Shown: positions 7,631 through 15,307 of the stretch, one piece after another | How the letters are laid out: every line of letters begins with the position of its first letter | Position numbering within the stretch: position 1 is the first letter of the stretch | Assembly: GCA_964485235.1 (NCBI GenBank) | Contig: CAZAIO010000016.1 | Span: 1-30,134, forward strand | Direction: 5' to 3' | DNA length: 30,134 bases | Source: CAZAIO01 sp964485235 | GTDB taxonomy: Bacteria; Chloroflexota; Dehalococcoidia; GIF9; UBA5629 | Position numbers and translations under genes: made by a program | The notes under the pieces: generated by a model | Databases searched by the model: none | What the model was told of the DNA's origin: nothing | What the model saw: the letters and a program-made list of their open reading frames with translations, nothing else

Positions 7631-8146
7631 TTAAAATATGTGTGCATTAATAACATCCTGAGGAAATGAACGTACCATTTTCTGAATCAGGCTGATAAAC
7701 TCTTCCTGCTCACTACTACTCAGGCTGTCAATTACTTCCTTCCATAACAGATCATGGTTCTTAAGGGTCTCGTTCATGAACTCCAGCCCGGATGAAGTCA
7801 CTTTTATTAGTATGGCCCTGCGGTCCTCGTCAACACGTTGCCTAACCACAAAACCGCTTTCTTCGAGGCTGTCGATAATCTTCGTCATGCTATATTTTGG
7901 CATCCACATCAATCGTGCCATTTGCGTGGGATGCATAACACCCCCGTGTGCGATCAGTTGAGTAAGTACCGCGATATTGTTCCGGTTCGATTTGCTCTGC
8001 CTTGAGATAATGTTCACATACCGGTTCACTGCGTGAGAAAAAGATGAAATGTAGATGTACTTTCTTGCCTTGATCTGTTTAGAAGTATTTTGTATTTCGG
8101 CATTATCTGGTAATTTCTTTTTTATTTCACTACCTCCTGTCTCCAT
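7631..8146 (-). CDS. MarR-family transcriptional regulator
   Basis: This 171-residue winged-helix protein has the MarR pattern: an N-terminal dimer helix (about residues 30-52), a recognition segment around MHPTQMARLMWMPKYSMTKIIDSLEESGFVVRQR, then the wing DEDRRAILIKVTSSGLEF and C-terminal dimerisation helices. The first 28 residues are a charged, poorly conserved extension, and no ribosome site precedes the ATG, so the true start may be further in. It lies between the two oppositely directed halves of the catabolic island, where a ligand-responsive MarR repressor would control both sides. A 15-bp perfect palindrome at 8272-8286 is the best operator candidate. Confidence 0.9.
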   Translation of the reverse strand: METGGSEIKKKLPDNAEIQNTSKQIKARKYIYISSFSHAVNRYVNIISRQSKSNRNNIAVLTQLIAHGGVMHPTQMARLMWMPKYSMTKIIDSLEESGFVVRQRVDEDRRAILIKVTSSGLEFMNETLKNHDLLWKEVIDSLSSSEQEEFISLIQKMVRSFPQDVINAHIF

Positions 8147-8271
8147 CGCTGGAAATATAATAAATGCTCAGAACGACCTTTGGCAGCACAGGCACGTATA
8201 AACTGTCTTCCTATTTCGTCCAAATCTTCTCAATTATAGTTTCCATACAGTATTATTTCAATTCGCTATTG

Positions 8272-8286
8272 TTTGCATTATGCAAA
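8272..8286. promoter_or_regulatory. Palindrome TTTGCATTATGCAAA, candidate MarR operator
   Basis: A perfect 7+1+7 bp palindrome lies in the 469-bp intergenic region (8147-8615) between marR and the divergent cyclase gene. Its size and position fit a MarR-type operator. The rest of that region holds a weak CCTGA/TCAGG hairpin near 8484 and the promoter at 8513; no gene was seen. Confidence 0.5.
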
Positions 8287-8512
8287 ATTCGGATTTATTT
8301 AAAATAGCCCGGACATTACTATGGCCCGACTACAATATCCGCAATATAAACGCGTATAAAACCTTGACATGCCCTTTCCACAAACGTAGAATTCATAATG
8401 TCCCGATTCGCAAACGGTAGTCAGCGGAGGTGGTCCGAGTTTTTATGGTAGAGGTAGTCCGGTCAATTATCATTGCGTAAGCTCCTGAAAATCAGGCAAC
8501 ATTTTTACAGGC

Positions 8513-8540
8513 TTGACAGAAATATATAAGACATAACAAT
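8513..8540 (+). promoter_or_regulatory. Predicted promoter of the cyclase-flavoreductase operon
   Basis: A perfect TTGACA (8513-8518) is followed after 16 nt by AACAAT (8535-8540), about 75 nt before the ATG. The -10 match is only partial. Confidence 0.4.
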
Positions 8541-8615
8541 TTTTTCATGGCTATTCAGAGGAGAACGAACATCCTGTAAGGTTTTCGGAAATATTTAATA
8601 TAACGGGAATAAACG

Positions 8616-9290
8616 ATGAATACTGGACACAATGAGTGGATGGACATATCTTTACCTCTGCAAAACTCCATGATTTGCTGGCCGGGTGACCCTCCGGTAA
8701 CGATCGAACGTATAAGGGAAGAAGGGCCTGAATATATAACCACCGTTTCCGCACTATGCCTCGGAACACATTCCGGCACTCATATCGATGCCCCTGTACA
8801 TTACTTTCCGGAAGGGAAAAGCATCGACCTCATGCCTCCCGACATCACAATCGGCAAAGCCCGTGTGATAGAAATACAGGACGGGCAATCTATCACCACA
8901 AAAGAGCTGGCTTTGCATCATGTCCGTCAGGGAGAACGTATACTTTTCAAGACAAATAACTCATTGAGGACCCGGTATACGGATACATTCACAAAAGATT
9001 ATGTCTATGTTTCGGTTGATGCGGCACGATACCTGGTCGAATGCGGCATTAAAATGGCGGGTATAGATTACCTTTCCGTCGGCGCTTACCACCGGGACGG
9101 CGCGGAAACACATAAGATATTGCTCGGGCACGACATATGGATCATCGAAGGACTGGACCTTTCCCGTGTTATGCAGGGTACGTACGACCTTATTTGCCTG
9201 CCGCTCAGAATAGCAGGTGCAGACGGTGCCCCTGCACGGGCTATGATAAGACCGGTAAATACTCCTGATAAAACAGACGGTACCGTATAG
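8616..9290 (+). CDS. Cyclase-family metal-dependent hydrolase (PF04199, kynurenine-formamidase-like)
   Basis: This 224-residue protein carries the family metal motif in LGTHSGTHIDAPVHYF (HxGTHxDxPxH) near residues 49-64, an N-terminal DISLPLQNSMICWPGDPP segment and a late PLRIAGADGAPARAM block. The family includes bacterial arylformamidase, isatin hydrolase and polyketide cyclases; all hydrolyse or rearrange small carbonyl/amide compounds. A GGGA lies about 8 nt before the ATG, and the next gene follows after 24 nt. No kynureninase or tryptophan dioxygenase is nearby, so kynurenine formamidase is not supported. It more likely acts with the MBL and MmgE/PrpD enzymes on one unknown substrate. 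Confidence 0.85.
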   Translation: MNTGHNEWMDISLPLQNSMICWPGDPPVTIERIREEGPEYITTVSALCLGTHSGTHIDAPVHYFPEGKSIDLMPPDITIGKARVIEIQDGQSITTKELALHHVRQGERILFKTNNSLRTRYTDTFTKDYVYVSVDAARYLVECGIKMAGIDYLSVGAYHRDGAETHKILLGHDIWIIEGLDLSRVMQGTYDLICLPLRIAGADGAPARAMIRPVNTPDKTDGTV

Positions 9291-9314
9291 ATGCAATAAA
9301 AACGGAGGTGAAGT

Positions 9315-10682
9315 ATGAAACATTACGATATTATGGTCATCGGATCGGGATGCGGAGCGCTTATCGCTGAAGAGGCAGTATCACATGGTTTGAAGGTCGC
9401 ATTTGTAGATAGGGGACCTCTCGGCGGTACATGCCTGAATCTGGGTTGTATCCCCTCGAAAATGTTAATTTACCCTGCGGATAGAATCGTCGAGATCCAG
9501 GAAGCTAAAAAACTGGGTATCCGTGCAGAGATAACAAATATAGATTTTCGTTCGATAATGGAACGTATGAGAAAAAATATCAAGGAAAGCAGGAATCACA
9601 TCCGCGAGGGCGTCGTACAGACAAAAGAGATGGACTTCTATGAAGGTGAGGGACATTTTGTCGGGGACTATACGCTCGAAGTAAACAAAGAAAAAATAAA
9701 GGCAAAAAAAATATTCATCGCTACAGGTTCCCGTCCCCTGATACCTCCGATTAAAGGGCTGGACAGCATAAGCTATCATACCAATGAGACCGTCCTCCAG
9801 ATGACGAAAAAGCCGGAGAGCCTCATTATAATCGGAGGCGGTTATATTGCAGTAGAGTACGGGCATTTCTTTGCTGCGATGGGAACTAAAGTCACTATCG
9901 TGGAAATGGCTGACAGGCTGGTACTTGCGGAAGAACCCGAAATATCCGAGGTGCTGAAGAAAGCATTAAGCAACCGGATGGACATATATACGAATACACT
10001 CGCGGAAGAGGTTCAAAAGAACGATGACGGCATAACAGTCATCGCAAAAGACAGGACCACCGGAAATCCGAGGGAGTTCAGCGCGCAATCATTGCTCGTC
10101 GCTGTAGGAAGGCGATCGAACGCCGACCTGCTTCATGTGGAAAAGACGGGCATCGAGCTCGATAAAAGAGGCTTCATACAGGTCAACGAGTACCTTGAGT
10201 CCAGCAAAAAGAATATATTCGCAGTAGGCGATGCAAACGGTCAACAGATGTTTACCCATGTCGCAAACCGCGAGGCGGCGCTTATGGTGCAAAACGAGCT
10301 GCACAATATAAAAATGAAAATGGACTACAGTGCGATACCGCATGCCGTCTACTCCTATCCGCAAATCGCCTCGGTAGGCCTTACCGAAGAAGCGGCGGGA
10401 AAAGACCACGATATACTGGTGAGCAGGGTAAAGTACAGGGATGTTGCCAAAGGCGAGGCGATGATGGAAAAAGAAGGCTTCGTCAAGGCGATAATAGAAA
10501 AGGAGACCGAACATATTCTCGGCTTTCATATTGTCGGCCCGTATGCGCCTATTCTCATACAGGAAGTAGTCAACGCCATGACATCTGAAGGATATGGAGA
10601 CGAGATAAACCAGGCAATCCATATCCACCCCGCGATGTCTGAAATTATACCATTGACGATCAACAGCGCCGAAGAGATATGA
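9315..10682 (+). CDS. FAD-dependent pyridine nucleotide-disulfide oxidoreductase (class I; Lpd/Mer-like)
   Basis: This 455-residue protein has the FAD-binding MVIGSGCGALIAEEA segment, the redox-active disulfide in GGTCLNLGCIPSK, an NAD(P)-binding IIIGGGYIAVEYGHF, the second FAD motif NIFAVGDANG, and the C-terminal HIHPAMSEII with the His-Glu pair that works on the disulfide across the dimer. It is therefore a complete class I enzyme of the dihydrolipoamide dehydrogenase / mercuric reductase / mycothione reductase group. No lipoyl or 2-oxoacid dehydrogenase subunit is adjacent, so its partner disulfide is unknown. GGAGG lies 6 nt from the ATG. It probably shares a transcript with the cyclase gene. 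Confidence 0.9.
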   Translation: MKHYDIMVIGSGCGALIAEEAVSHGLKVAFVDRGPLGGTCLNLGCIPSKMLIYPADRIVEIQEAKKLGIRAEITNIDFRSIMERMRKNIKESRNHIREGVVQTKEMDFYEGEGHFVGDYTLEVNKEKIKAKKIFIATGSRPLIPPIKGLDSISYHTNETVLQMTKKPESLIIIGGGYIAVEYGHFFAAMGTKVTIVEMADRLVLAEEPEISEVLKKALSNRMDIYTNTLAEEVQKNDDGITVIAKDRTTGNPREFSAQSLLVAVGRRSNADLLHVEKTGIELDKRGFIQVNEYLESSKKNIFAVGDANGQQMFTHVANREAALMVQNELHNIKMKMDYSAIPHAVYSYPQIASVGLTEEAAGKDHDILVSRVKYRDVAKGEAMMEKEGFVKAIIEKETEHILGFHIVGPYAPILIQEVVNAMTSEGYGDEINQAIHIHPAMSEIIPLTINSAEEI

Positions 10683-10805
10683 TAGAACACAATATCTGCT
10701 TATTCAGCAGTTGTTAACGCAAGCATAATCTTTCTGATCCCGGATAATTGGTGATCATAATTTTCACCGGCGATTCTTATTAGCAATTTTATCTTCGTAA
10801 AAATA

Positions 10806-10834
10806 CTTTATTTACATTTAATATATAAATAAAG
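10806..10834 (+). promoter_or_regulatory. Inverted repeat overlapping a possible promoter of DUF71-cobO
   Basis: CTTTATTTA (10806-10814) and TAAATAAAG (10826-10834) are perfect complements around 11 nt. A TTTACA (10811-10816) with GATAAA (10834-10839) 17 nt on could be a promoter overlapping this dyad, which would make it an operator. Formation of an AT-rich hairpin is the alternative. Confidence 0.4.
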
Positions 10835-10875
10835 ATAAATGCAATAATGAACCAATATATTTAAGGAGTACCACT

Positions 10876-11556
10876 ATGCAAGCTGCAATGTCGTGGAGCG
10901 GAGGAAAAGACAGTTGTCTCGCATGTTATAAAGCAATGAAACAGGGAATAGAAATTTCTTTTTTAATTAGCCTTATGAACGCAAATACCGGTAATTCCAT
11001 GTCGCATGAAATCGATCCGGAAATCATCCGGCTCCAGGGAGAAGCCTTGGGAATACCCGTTGTCCGGAAAGAAGTTACGTGGCCTACCTATGAACAGGGA
11101 TTCAGAGATGTGGTAAATAATAAGTTGAAACCGCATGGAATACATACCATAATAACTGGAGATATCGACCTTATCGAGGCACGGGAATGGAATGAAAAAA
11201 TGGCAGCGGAACTTGATATCACCTTCATTTCGCCGTGCTGGGGTATGGAACCACACACCATGATGAATGAACTTATCGAGCATGGATTCGAATCGGTAAT
11301 CGTATGTATAAAAGACGGCACGCTTCCGCAAAACTGGATTGGCAAGACCATTAACAAAGATACACTTAAAGATCTCTACGCGTTAACCGAAATCCATCCG
11401 TGCGGGGAGAAAGGAGAATATCATACCCTGATTACCGACGGTCCCATTTTCCGGAAAAAAATTACTATAATAGAGGGTAAACCACGGTATGAAGAAGGAT
11501 ACTGGTTTCTCGATGTTTCCAGCTATAAAGCGAGCGATAAAGAGGAGAACTGCTAA
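10876..11556 (+). CDS. DUF71/COG2102 ATP pyrophosphatase (diphthine-ammonia-ligase-like), probable corrinoid-salvage role
   Basis: This 226-residue N-type ATP pyrophosphatase has the PP-loop SWSGGKDSCLA at residues 6-16, a GDIDLIEAREWNE segment, and the family signature HPCGEKGEYHTLITDGPIF near the C terminus. In archaea and eukaryotes the family amidates diphthine on EF-2, a modification bacteria lack. Published comparative genomics of DUF71 proposed that bacterial members act in B12 salvage. The coupling here fits that view: its TAA shares one base with the cobO ATG (TAATG). AAGGAG precedes the ATG. The exact amidated substrate is unproven. Confidence 0.85.
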   Translation: MQAAMSWSGGKDSCLACYKAMKQGIEISFLISLMNANTGNSMSHEIDPEIIRLQGEALGIPVVRKEVTWPTYEQGFRDVVNNKLKPHGIHTIITGDIDLIEAREWNEKMAAELDITFISPCWGMEPHTMMNELIEHGFESVIVCIKDGTLPQNWIGKTINKDTLKDLYALTEIHPCGEKGEYHTLITDGPIFRKKITIIEGKPRYEEGYWFLDVSSYKASDKEENC

Positions 11557-12104
11557 TGACGACACAGAAACATGAAACGCTGAGAAAAGGTTACGTCCAG
11601 GTATACACGGGAAATGCCAAGGGAAAGACTACTGCTGCGCTCGGACTGGCGTTCCGTGCGATGGGAAGCGGTATGAAAACATATATCGGCCAGTTCATGA
11701 AAGGGCAACATTACGGGGAACTCGATGCAGCAAAAATGGTACAGCCCTATATTACCATCGAGCAGTACGGGAAAGAGTCCTTTATTCATGTCCAGGACCC
11801 GCCGTGTGAGGAAGATGTGAAAATTGCACAGGACGGACTCGATAAAGCCCGGGCAGCTATGCTGTCCGGTGAGTACGAGATCATTATCTTCGACGAGATC
11901 ATCACTGCACATTTTTTCAACCTGATAACCCTCGATGATATGTACGACATTATTTCATCCAAACCGGAAAACGTAGAAATTGTGTTCACCGGCAGGTACG
12001 CACCGCAGGAGCTTATCGATAAAGCGGACCTGGTTACCGAAATGAAGGAAATCAAACACTATTACCGGGAAGGTGTCTCTGCCCGTACGGGAATAGAATG
12101 CTGA
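11556..12104 (+). CDS. cobO: Cob(I)yrinic acid a,c-diamide adenosyltransferase (CobA/CobO/BtuR family)
   Basis: This 182-residue P-loop enzyme attaches the 5'-deoxyadenosyl group of ATP to cob(I)alamin or precursors. The P-loop GNAKGKTTAALGLAFRA starts near residue 19, EYEIIIFDEI carries the Walker-B-like acidic pair near residue 110, and NVEIVFTGRYAPQELIDKADLVTEMKEIKHYYREGV is the typical C-terminal block. The length matches the BtuR/CobO group. The N-terminal tail is shorter than in many homologs. It is translationally coupled to the DUF71 gene. No other corrinoid biosynthesis gene lies in the window, so salvage rather than de novo synthesis is the simpler reading. Confidence 0.93.
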   Translation: MTTQKHETLRKGYVQVYTGNAKGKTTAALGLAFRAMGSGMKTYIGQFMKGQHYGELDAAKMVQPYITIEQYGKESFIHVQDPPCEEDVKIAQDGLDKARAAMLSGEYEIIIFDEIITAHFFNLITLDDMYDIISSKPENVEIVFTGRYAPQELIDKADLVTEMKEIKHYYREGVSARTGIEC

Positions 12105-12132
12105 ACACGTGTATTATATGAACATGTTAACG

Positions 12133-12168
12133 TACGGGGAACGGTATAATATCATTCTGTTCCCCGTA
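12133..12168 (+). terminator. Hairpin after cobO, possible terminator
   Basis: TACGGGGAAC (12133-12142) pairs perfectly with GTTCCCCGTA (12159-12168) around a 16-nt loop, 29 nt after the cobO stop. No U-tract follows, so termination may be Rho-dependent or the stem may only protect the mRNA end. Confidence 0.5.
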
Positions 12169-12540
12169 GCTATAGAACGTCGTATATCTTCCTGTTTTTA
12201 AAAGAACCCCTTGAAATTACGCTCACGCCCTTTGTCTCCATTATGTCAATGGTACTTTCTATTATTAAAAAATAGTACTATTACGTCATTTACCATTTTA
12301 AAGGACATGTTAGCATTAGATAGACAGTTCTACCGCTGCTCGCCAGAGCAAGGCAGGGCTGCGCAGGAGGGCTGCCGTGTAATCCCTTATTGAAGTCACG
12401 GAATCTGCGTACGCGAGAATAACGGACGGTATAGATTTAATCGGGGGAAATAGTCAACGGGACTTTAATACTACTCATATACGGTACCATTTCCCCATTT
12501 ACGAATACAAGCAGGGGTGTACAATAGATGAGAAAGAAAA

Positions 12541-12577
12541 GACTCTGCTAGGGCTTGAGGGGCTTACTAGCAGAGTC
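12541..12577 (+). other. 11-bp perfect hairpin just upstream of a small exported-peptide ORF
   Basis: GACTCTGCTAG (12541-12551) and CTAGCAGAGTC (12567-12577) pair around a 15-nt purine-rich loop. The hairpin ends 6 nt before an AGGAGGG ribosome site. It could control access to that site or be the 5' part of a structured RNA. The preceding 12169-12540 contains GC-rich runs near 12335-12380 but no gene I can support. Confidence 0.55.
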
Positions 12578-12596
12578 CCACACAGGAGGGCGTCCC

Positions 12597-12719
12597 GTGT
12601 ATAAACATAATTTTAACATATCGGTCAATAGATTAACAACGATTTTCTTTTTTCTGCTTTTCAGCGCTCTCATATTGCTTACAGATTCTCTTTTGGTGTT
12701 TGCTGCGGACCGGAAGTAA
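12597..12719 (+). CDS. Small 40-residue signal-peptide-like or single-span membrane peptide
   Basis: A GTG start with AGGAGG 7-8 nt upstream opens a 40-codon ORF: a short N-terminal stretch with Lys and Arg (residues 1-12), a hydrophobic segment rich in Phe and Leu (about 16-36) and a tail ending VFAADRK. This is a textbook signal peptide with a possible VFA/A cleavage site, but only a few residues would remain after cleavage. It may be a single-span membrane peptide, a toxin-like small protein, or the N terminus of an exported protein lost by a frameshift: the +1 frame stays open for about 45 codons to 12849. I do not recognise a family. Confidence 0.45.
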   Translation: MYKHNFNISVNRLTTIFFFLLFSALILLTDSLLVFAADRK

Positions 12720-13038
12720 GCCCCTCAACAATCATCCCGAACGAACAACGATTAATCGTGTGAACACCGAAAACAGCTTCACAACGCACAAAATTTACGT
12801 ACACGATACTTCCTATTGTGACTGCTTCGATTCCGTCATTCAAATAACATGACGTCTTCAGAAAAAGTTTTTATCCGTGTGGTTACACTCTATGCCAATG
12901 AGCAACACGGGATATTACGAATAGGCGCCGGAATAAAAATACCGGTTTTTTGAATAAACTCCATTTCGATATCTGCCTTATTTCTGTTTGAACTGGGATA
13001 TACGCCCCCGAAAGAATTACGTGAACTTCTTAGCTTAT

Positions 13039-13067
13039 TTGCATTCCGCCCTTCTATTCTATAGTAT
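13039..13067 (+). promoter_or_regulatory. Possible promoter of the small Cys-rich protein gene
   Basis: TTGCAT (13039-13044) and TAGTAT (13062-13067) are spaced by 17 nt, both four-of-six matches, in an AT-rich stretch about 130 nt before the gene. A 31-codon open frame (13097-13192) follows and ends inside the next ribosome site. Otherwise 12720-13197 shows no supportable gene. Confidence 0.35.
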
Positions 13068-13197
13068 TATAGATGCCGGAAGTTGACCGCAGCTTCATGG
13101 TTAACATATCGGTAAATGCGGCATATTGCATAACACAGGGTTTATTAAGAGAGTCGTTCCGTCTGTTTCGTACCCGAATCAACAGGAGGTAACTACG

Positions 13198-13452
13198 ATG
13201 GCACATTACTGCAAGCACTGCGTGAACAGTCCGTCAAAAGTACTTCAGAATGCGGTGAAATTTTTCGGGCCGGAAGGATTGGGATTGAAAGTACATGAGC
13301 AAAGCAAGGAGGAACGGGAGTGCTGCGCATGCTTTGCTCAAAACGCAGGACATATCTATGTGAAAGCCACTGAAAAAGATAAAGGTTCTGAAGTGGAAGT
13401 GCAAAGCTATGAACTGGATGAACAGGCACAGCATTTCTTACAGAAGTTATAA
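13198..13452 (+). CDS. Small Cys-rich protein of unknown function
   Basis: This 84-residue protein starts at an ATG with AGGAGG 8 nt upstream. It carries an N-terminal YCKHC (residues 4-8) and a mid-protein ERECCACF, giving CxxC and CCxC patterns that could bind a metal or form disulfides. The rest is charged and soluble, without a signal peptide or membrane segment, ending in a helical DEQAQHFLQKL. I do not recognise a family. The rhomboid gene starts 9 nt after its stop, so the two are probably co-transcribed. Five Cys in 84 residues with regular spacing argue for a real protein. Confidence 0.75.
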   Translation: MAHYCKHCVNSPSKVLQNAVKFFGPEGLGLKVHEQSKEERECCACFAQNAGHIYVKATEKDKGSEVEVQSYELDEQAQHFLQKL

Positions 13453-13461
13453 AAGGTAAAA

Positions 13462-14052
13462 ATGAGATATAGAGGATACAAAGAAAACCTTACTCCCGTA
13501 TGGATAATAGTTATTCTGAACCTGCTGGTGTTTATCGCCGTTAAAATCGCTCCCGAATTGGTTTACGTACTCGGGCTGCAAAAAGCTGTCTTTCTGAAAA
13601 CTCCCTGGACGATTGTCACCAACCTGTTCGTACACGCCGGACTCTGGCATATCCTTGCTAATATGCTGACGTTCTACTTTTTCGGACGTTTCCTCATCAG
13701 CCTGATCGGCGCGAGAAATATGTTGATTATCTACTTCCTCGGCGGGATAGTAGGCAACCTCTTCTTTTTCCTCCTCGGTCCCGAGTATGCTGTCGCCGTA
13801 GGAGCCTCCGGTGCGGTATTTGCTCTGGGAGGTACGCTTACAGTTTTAACGCCGAAGTTAAAAGTGATGGTAATTCCAATACCTGTTCCTATACCGCTAT
13901 GGGCTGCCATAATTGGCGGATTCGTCATCCTCTCATTAATCTCTATCGTTCCTGGTATAGCAATTGCGTGGCAAGCACACCTCGGCGGGCTGTTATTCGG
14001 TCTTTTAGCCGGATATTACTTTCGTAAAAAAATACGCCTTCCTTTCTTCTAG
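13462..14052 (+). CDS. Rhomboid-family intramembrane serine protease
   Basis: This 196-residue integral membrane protein has about six hydrophobic segments. The rhomboid core is complete: HAGLWHILANM (His58, His63, Asn67) in TM2, GASGAVF with the nucleophile Ser116 in TM4, and AHLGGLLFG with His173 in TM6. Rhomboids cleave substrates inside the membrane near their luminal or outer face. The N-terminal region is short, with no soluble domain. It follows the small Cys-rich gene by 9 nt and precedes an exported membrane-anchored bactofilin-like protein by about 100 nt, a possible but unproven substrate. Confidence 0.93.
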   Translation: MRYRGYKENLTPVWIIVILNLLVFIAVKIAPELVYVLGLQKAVFLKTPWTIVTNLFVHAGLWHILANMLTFYFFGRFLISLIGARNMLIIYFLGGIVGNLFFFLLGPEYAVAVGASGAVFALGGTLTVLTPKLKVMVIPIPVPIPLWAAIIGGFVILSLISIVPGIAIAWQAHLGGLLFGLLAGYYFRKKIRLPFF

Positions 14053-14149
14053 CTTATCCGTTTAATAGCGCGGCTGTACAATAGCAGGCTGTATAAGAGA
14101 TAATCATATATATCCGCAAACCCTTTCATGATGTTTTGAGGAGGAAGAG

Positions 14150-15295
14150 ATGTTTAAACGTTTTATCAGCATACTGACTTTAGCCCTGTTTATAACGTCA
14201 ATGATTCTCGTCTTCGCATCCCCGGTGCTGGCGGCAGAGCTACGCAGCGCAGATACGGCAACCGTCGCAAGCGGAGAGGTCATCGATGACGACCTTTATA
14301 TCGGGGGTAATAATATCGTTATCGACGGCACTGTGAACGGCGATGTATGGGCAGCGGGAAGGACGATCACCGTCAACGGGACGGTCGCGGGAAGCCTTGT
14401 CGCGGCTGGACAAACGATTACGATAAATGGAGAAATAGGCCGTGCAGCAAGAATCGCAGGCAACGAGATCACCGTTAACGGAACAGTCGAAGGAGACCTG
14501 TTAGCTTTCGGGTCCTATCTCTATGTCAACAATACGGCTCAGATAGTCGGCGACCTTATCTGCGGGGGACAGAATGTCACTATTAACGGGACCGTCGGAA
14601 AAAGTATCAAAGGCGGCGGCGGGGCGGTCACGATCGCCGGTAAAGTAAGTGGCGATGTTAACCTTGGCGTAAACACGTTGACAATTGCTTCAACAGGAAG
14701 TATCGGCGGCAATCTGACCTATGTCAGTGAAAAAGAAGCAAAAATAGACTCGGGAGCGACACTGCAGGGTTCCACAACTCATAATATCCCCGAAGTTAAA
14801 AAGGACCGGGGAATAGCCGGTAAAGTATGGGGCAAAGTACTCGGTTTCCTCATGATACTGCTGATAGGAATTATCATTATTTTAATCGCACCACGCAAGA
14901 CTATTTCAGCGGCTGATGCCATTCGTCACCAGCCGCTGCCGAGCTTGGGCTGGGGCGCTGTTCTTCTTTTCGCTACACCGGTTGCTGCGATCATTGTATG
15001 CTTCACCGTAGTCGGAATATCGATAGGATTGATCACGCTGGCCCTCTGGGGCATTGCGTTTTACCTGAGCCAGATACCGGTTGCGCTATTTCTCGGCAGG
15101 CTTATCATCAGGCAGGCAACTGTAACGGAATCGAGAGGCCTTCAGATAGGCGCTCTCGCCGTCGGCCTCATTATCATAGGAGTACTGAGAATCGTCCCGT
15201 TCCTGGGCTTTGTAATCTGGCTCGCAACAGCACTTTTCGGACTGGGCTCACTTGTGGTACTGGTACAAAAACAAAAACCGGCTGAACCCGCCTGA
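14150..15295 (+). CDS. Exported bactofilin-like beta-helix protein with C-terminal membrane domain
   Basis: This 381-residue protein begins with a clear signal peptide (residues 1-29, ending VLAAE). Residues about 40-215 consist of short repeats of the form I-x-[VI]-x-G-x-[VI]-x-G-[DS]-[VL], such as ITVNGTVAGSLVAAG, typical of the right-handed beta helix of polymer-forming bactofilins. Residues about 228-375 hold four hydrophobic spans. Classical bactofilins are cytosolic, so here the beta helix should lie outside the membrane, anchored by the C-terminal spans. GAGGAGG precedes the ATG. Likely roles are cell-surface or envelope scaffolding; homologs are usually annotated simply as polymer-forming cytoskeletal protein. 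Confidence 0.85.
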   Translation: MFKRFISILTLALFITSMILVFASPVLAAELRSADTATVASGEVIDDDLYIGGNNIVIDGTVNGDVWAAGRTITVNGTVAGSLVAAGQTITINGEIGRAARIAGNEITVNGTVEGDLLAFGSYLYVNNTAQIVGDLICGGQNVTINGTVGKSIKGGGGAVTIAGKVSGDVNLGVNTLTIASTGSIGGNLTYVSEKEAKIDSGATLQGSTTHNIPEVKKDRGIAGKVWGKVLGFLMILLIGIIIILIAPRKTISAADAIRHQPLPSLGWGAVLLFATPVAAIIVCFTVVGISIGLITLALWGIAFYLSQIPVALFLGRLIIRQATVTESRGLQIGALAVGLIIIGVLRIVPFLGFVIWLATALFGLGSLVVLVQKQKPAEPA

Positions 15296-15307
15296 GCATT
15301 AAATTAT

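Noticed and set aside
10740..10775. GGTGA/TCACC inverted repeat after the flavoreductase gene as a terminator
   Set aside because: Five-bp stem with a long loop and no T-tract.
12211..12393. 60-codon plus-strand ORF in the cobO-downstream region
   Set aside because: No ribosome site, no recognisable motif, and composition typical of noncoding DNA.
12330..12400. GC-rich, partly self-complementary stretch that resembled a structured RNA
   Set aside because: No consensus for cobalamin, c-di-GMP or preQ1 riboswitches, SRP RNA or tRNA could be matched by eye.
12849..12953. 34-codon ORF starting MTSSEKVFIRV
   Set aside because: No ribosome site and short enough to occur by chance; its overlap with the end of another open frame hinted at a frameshifted gene but gives no usable homology.
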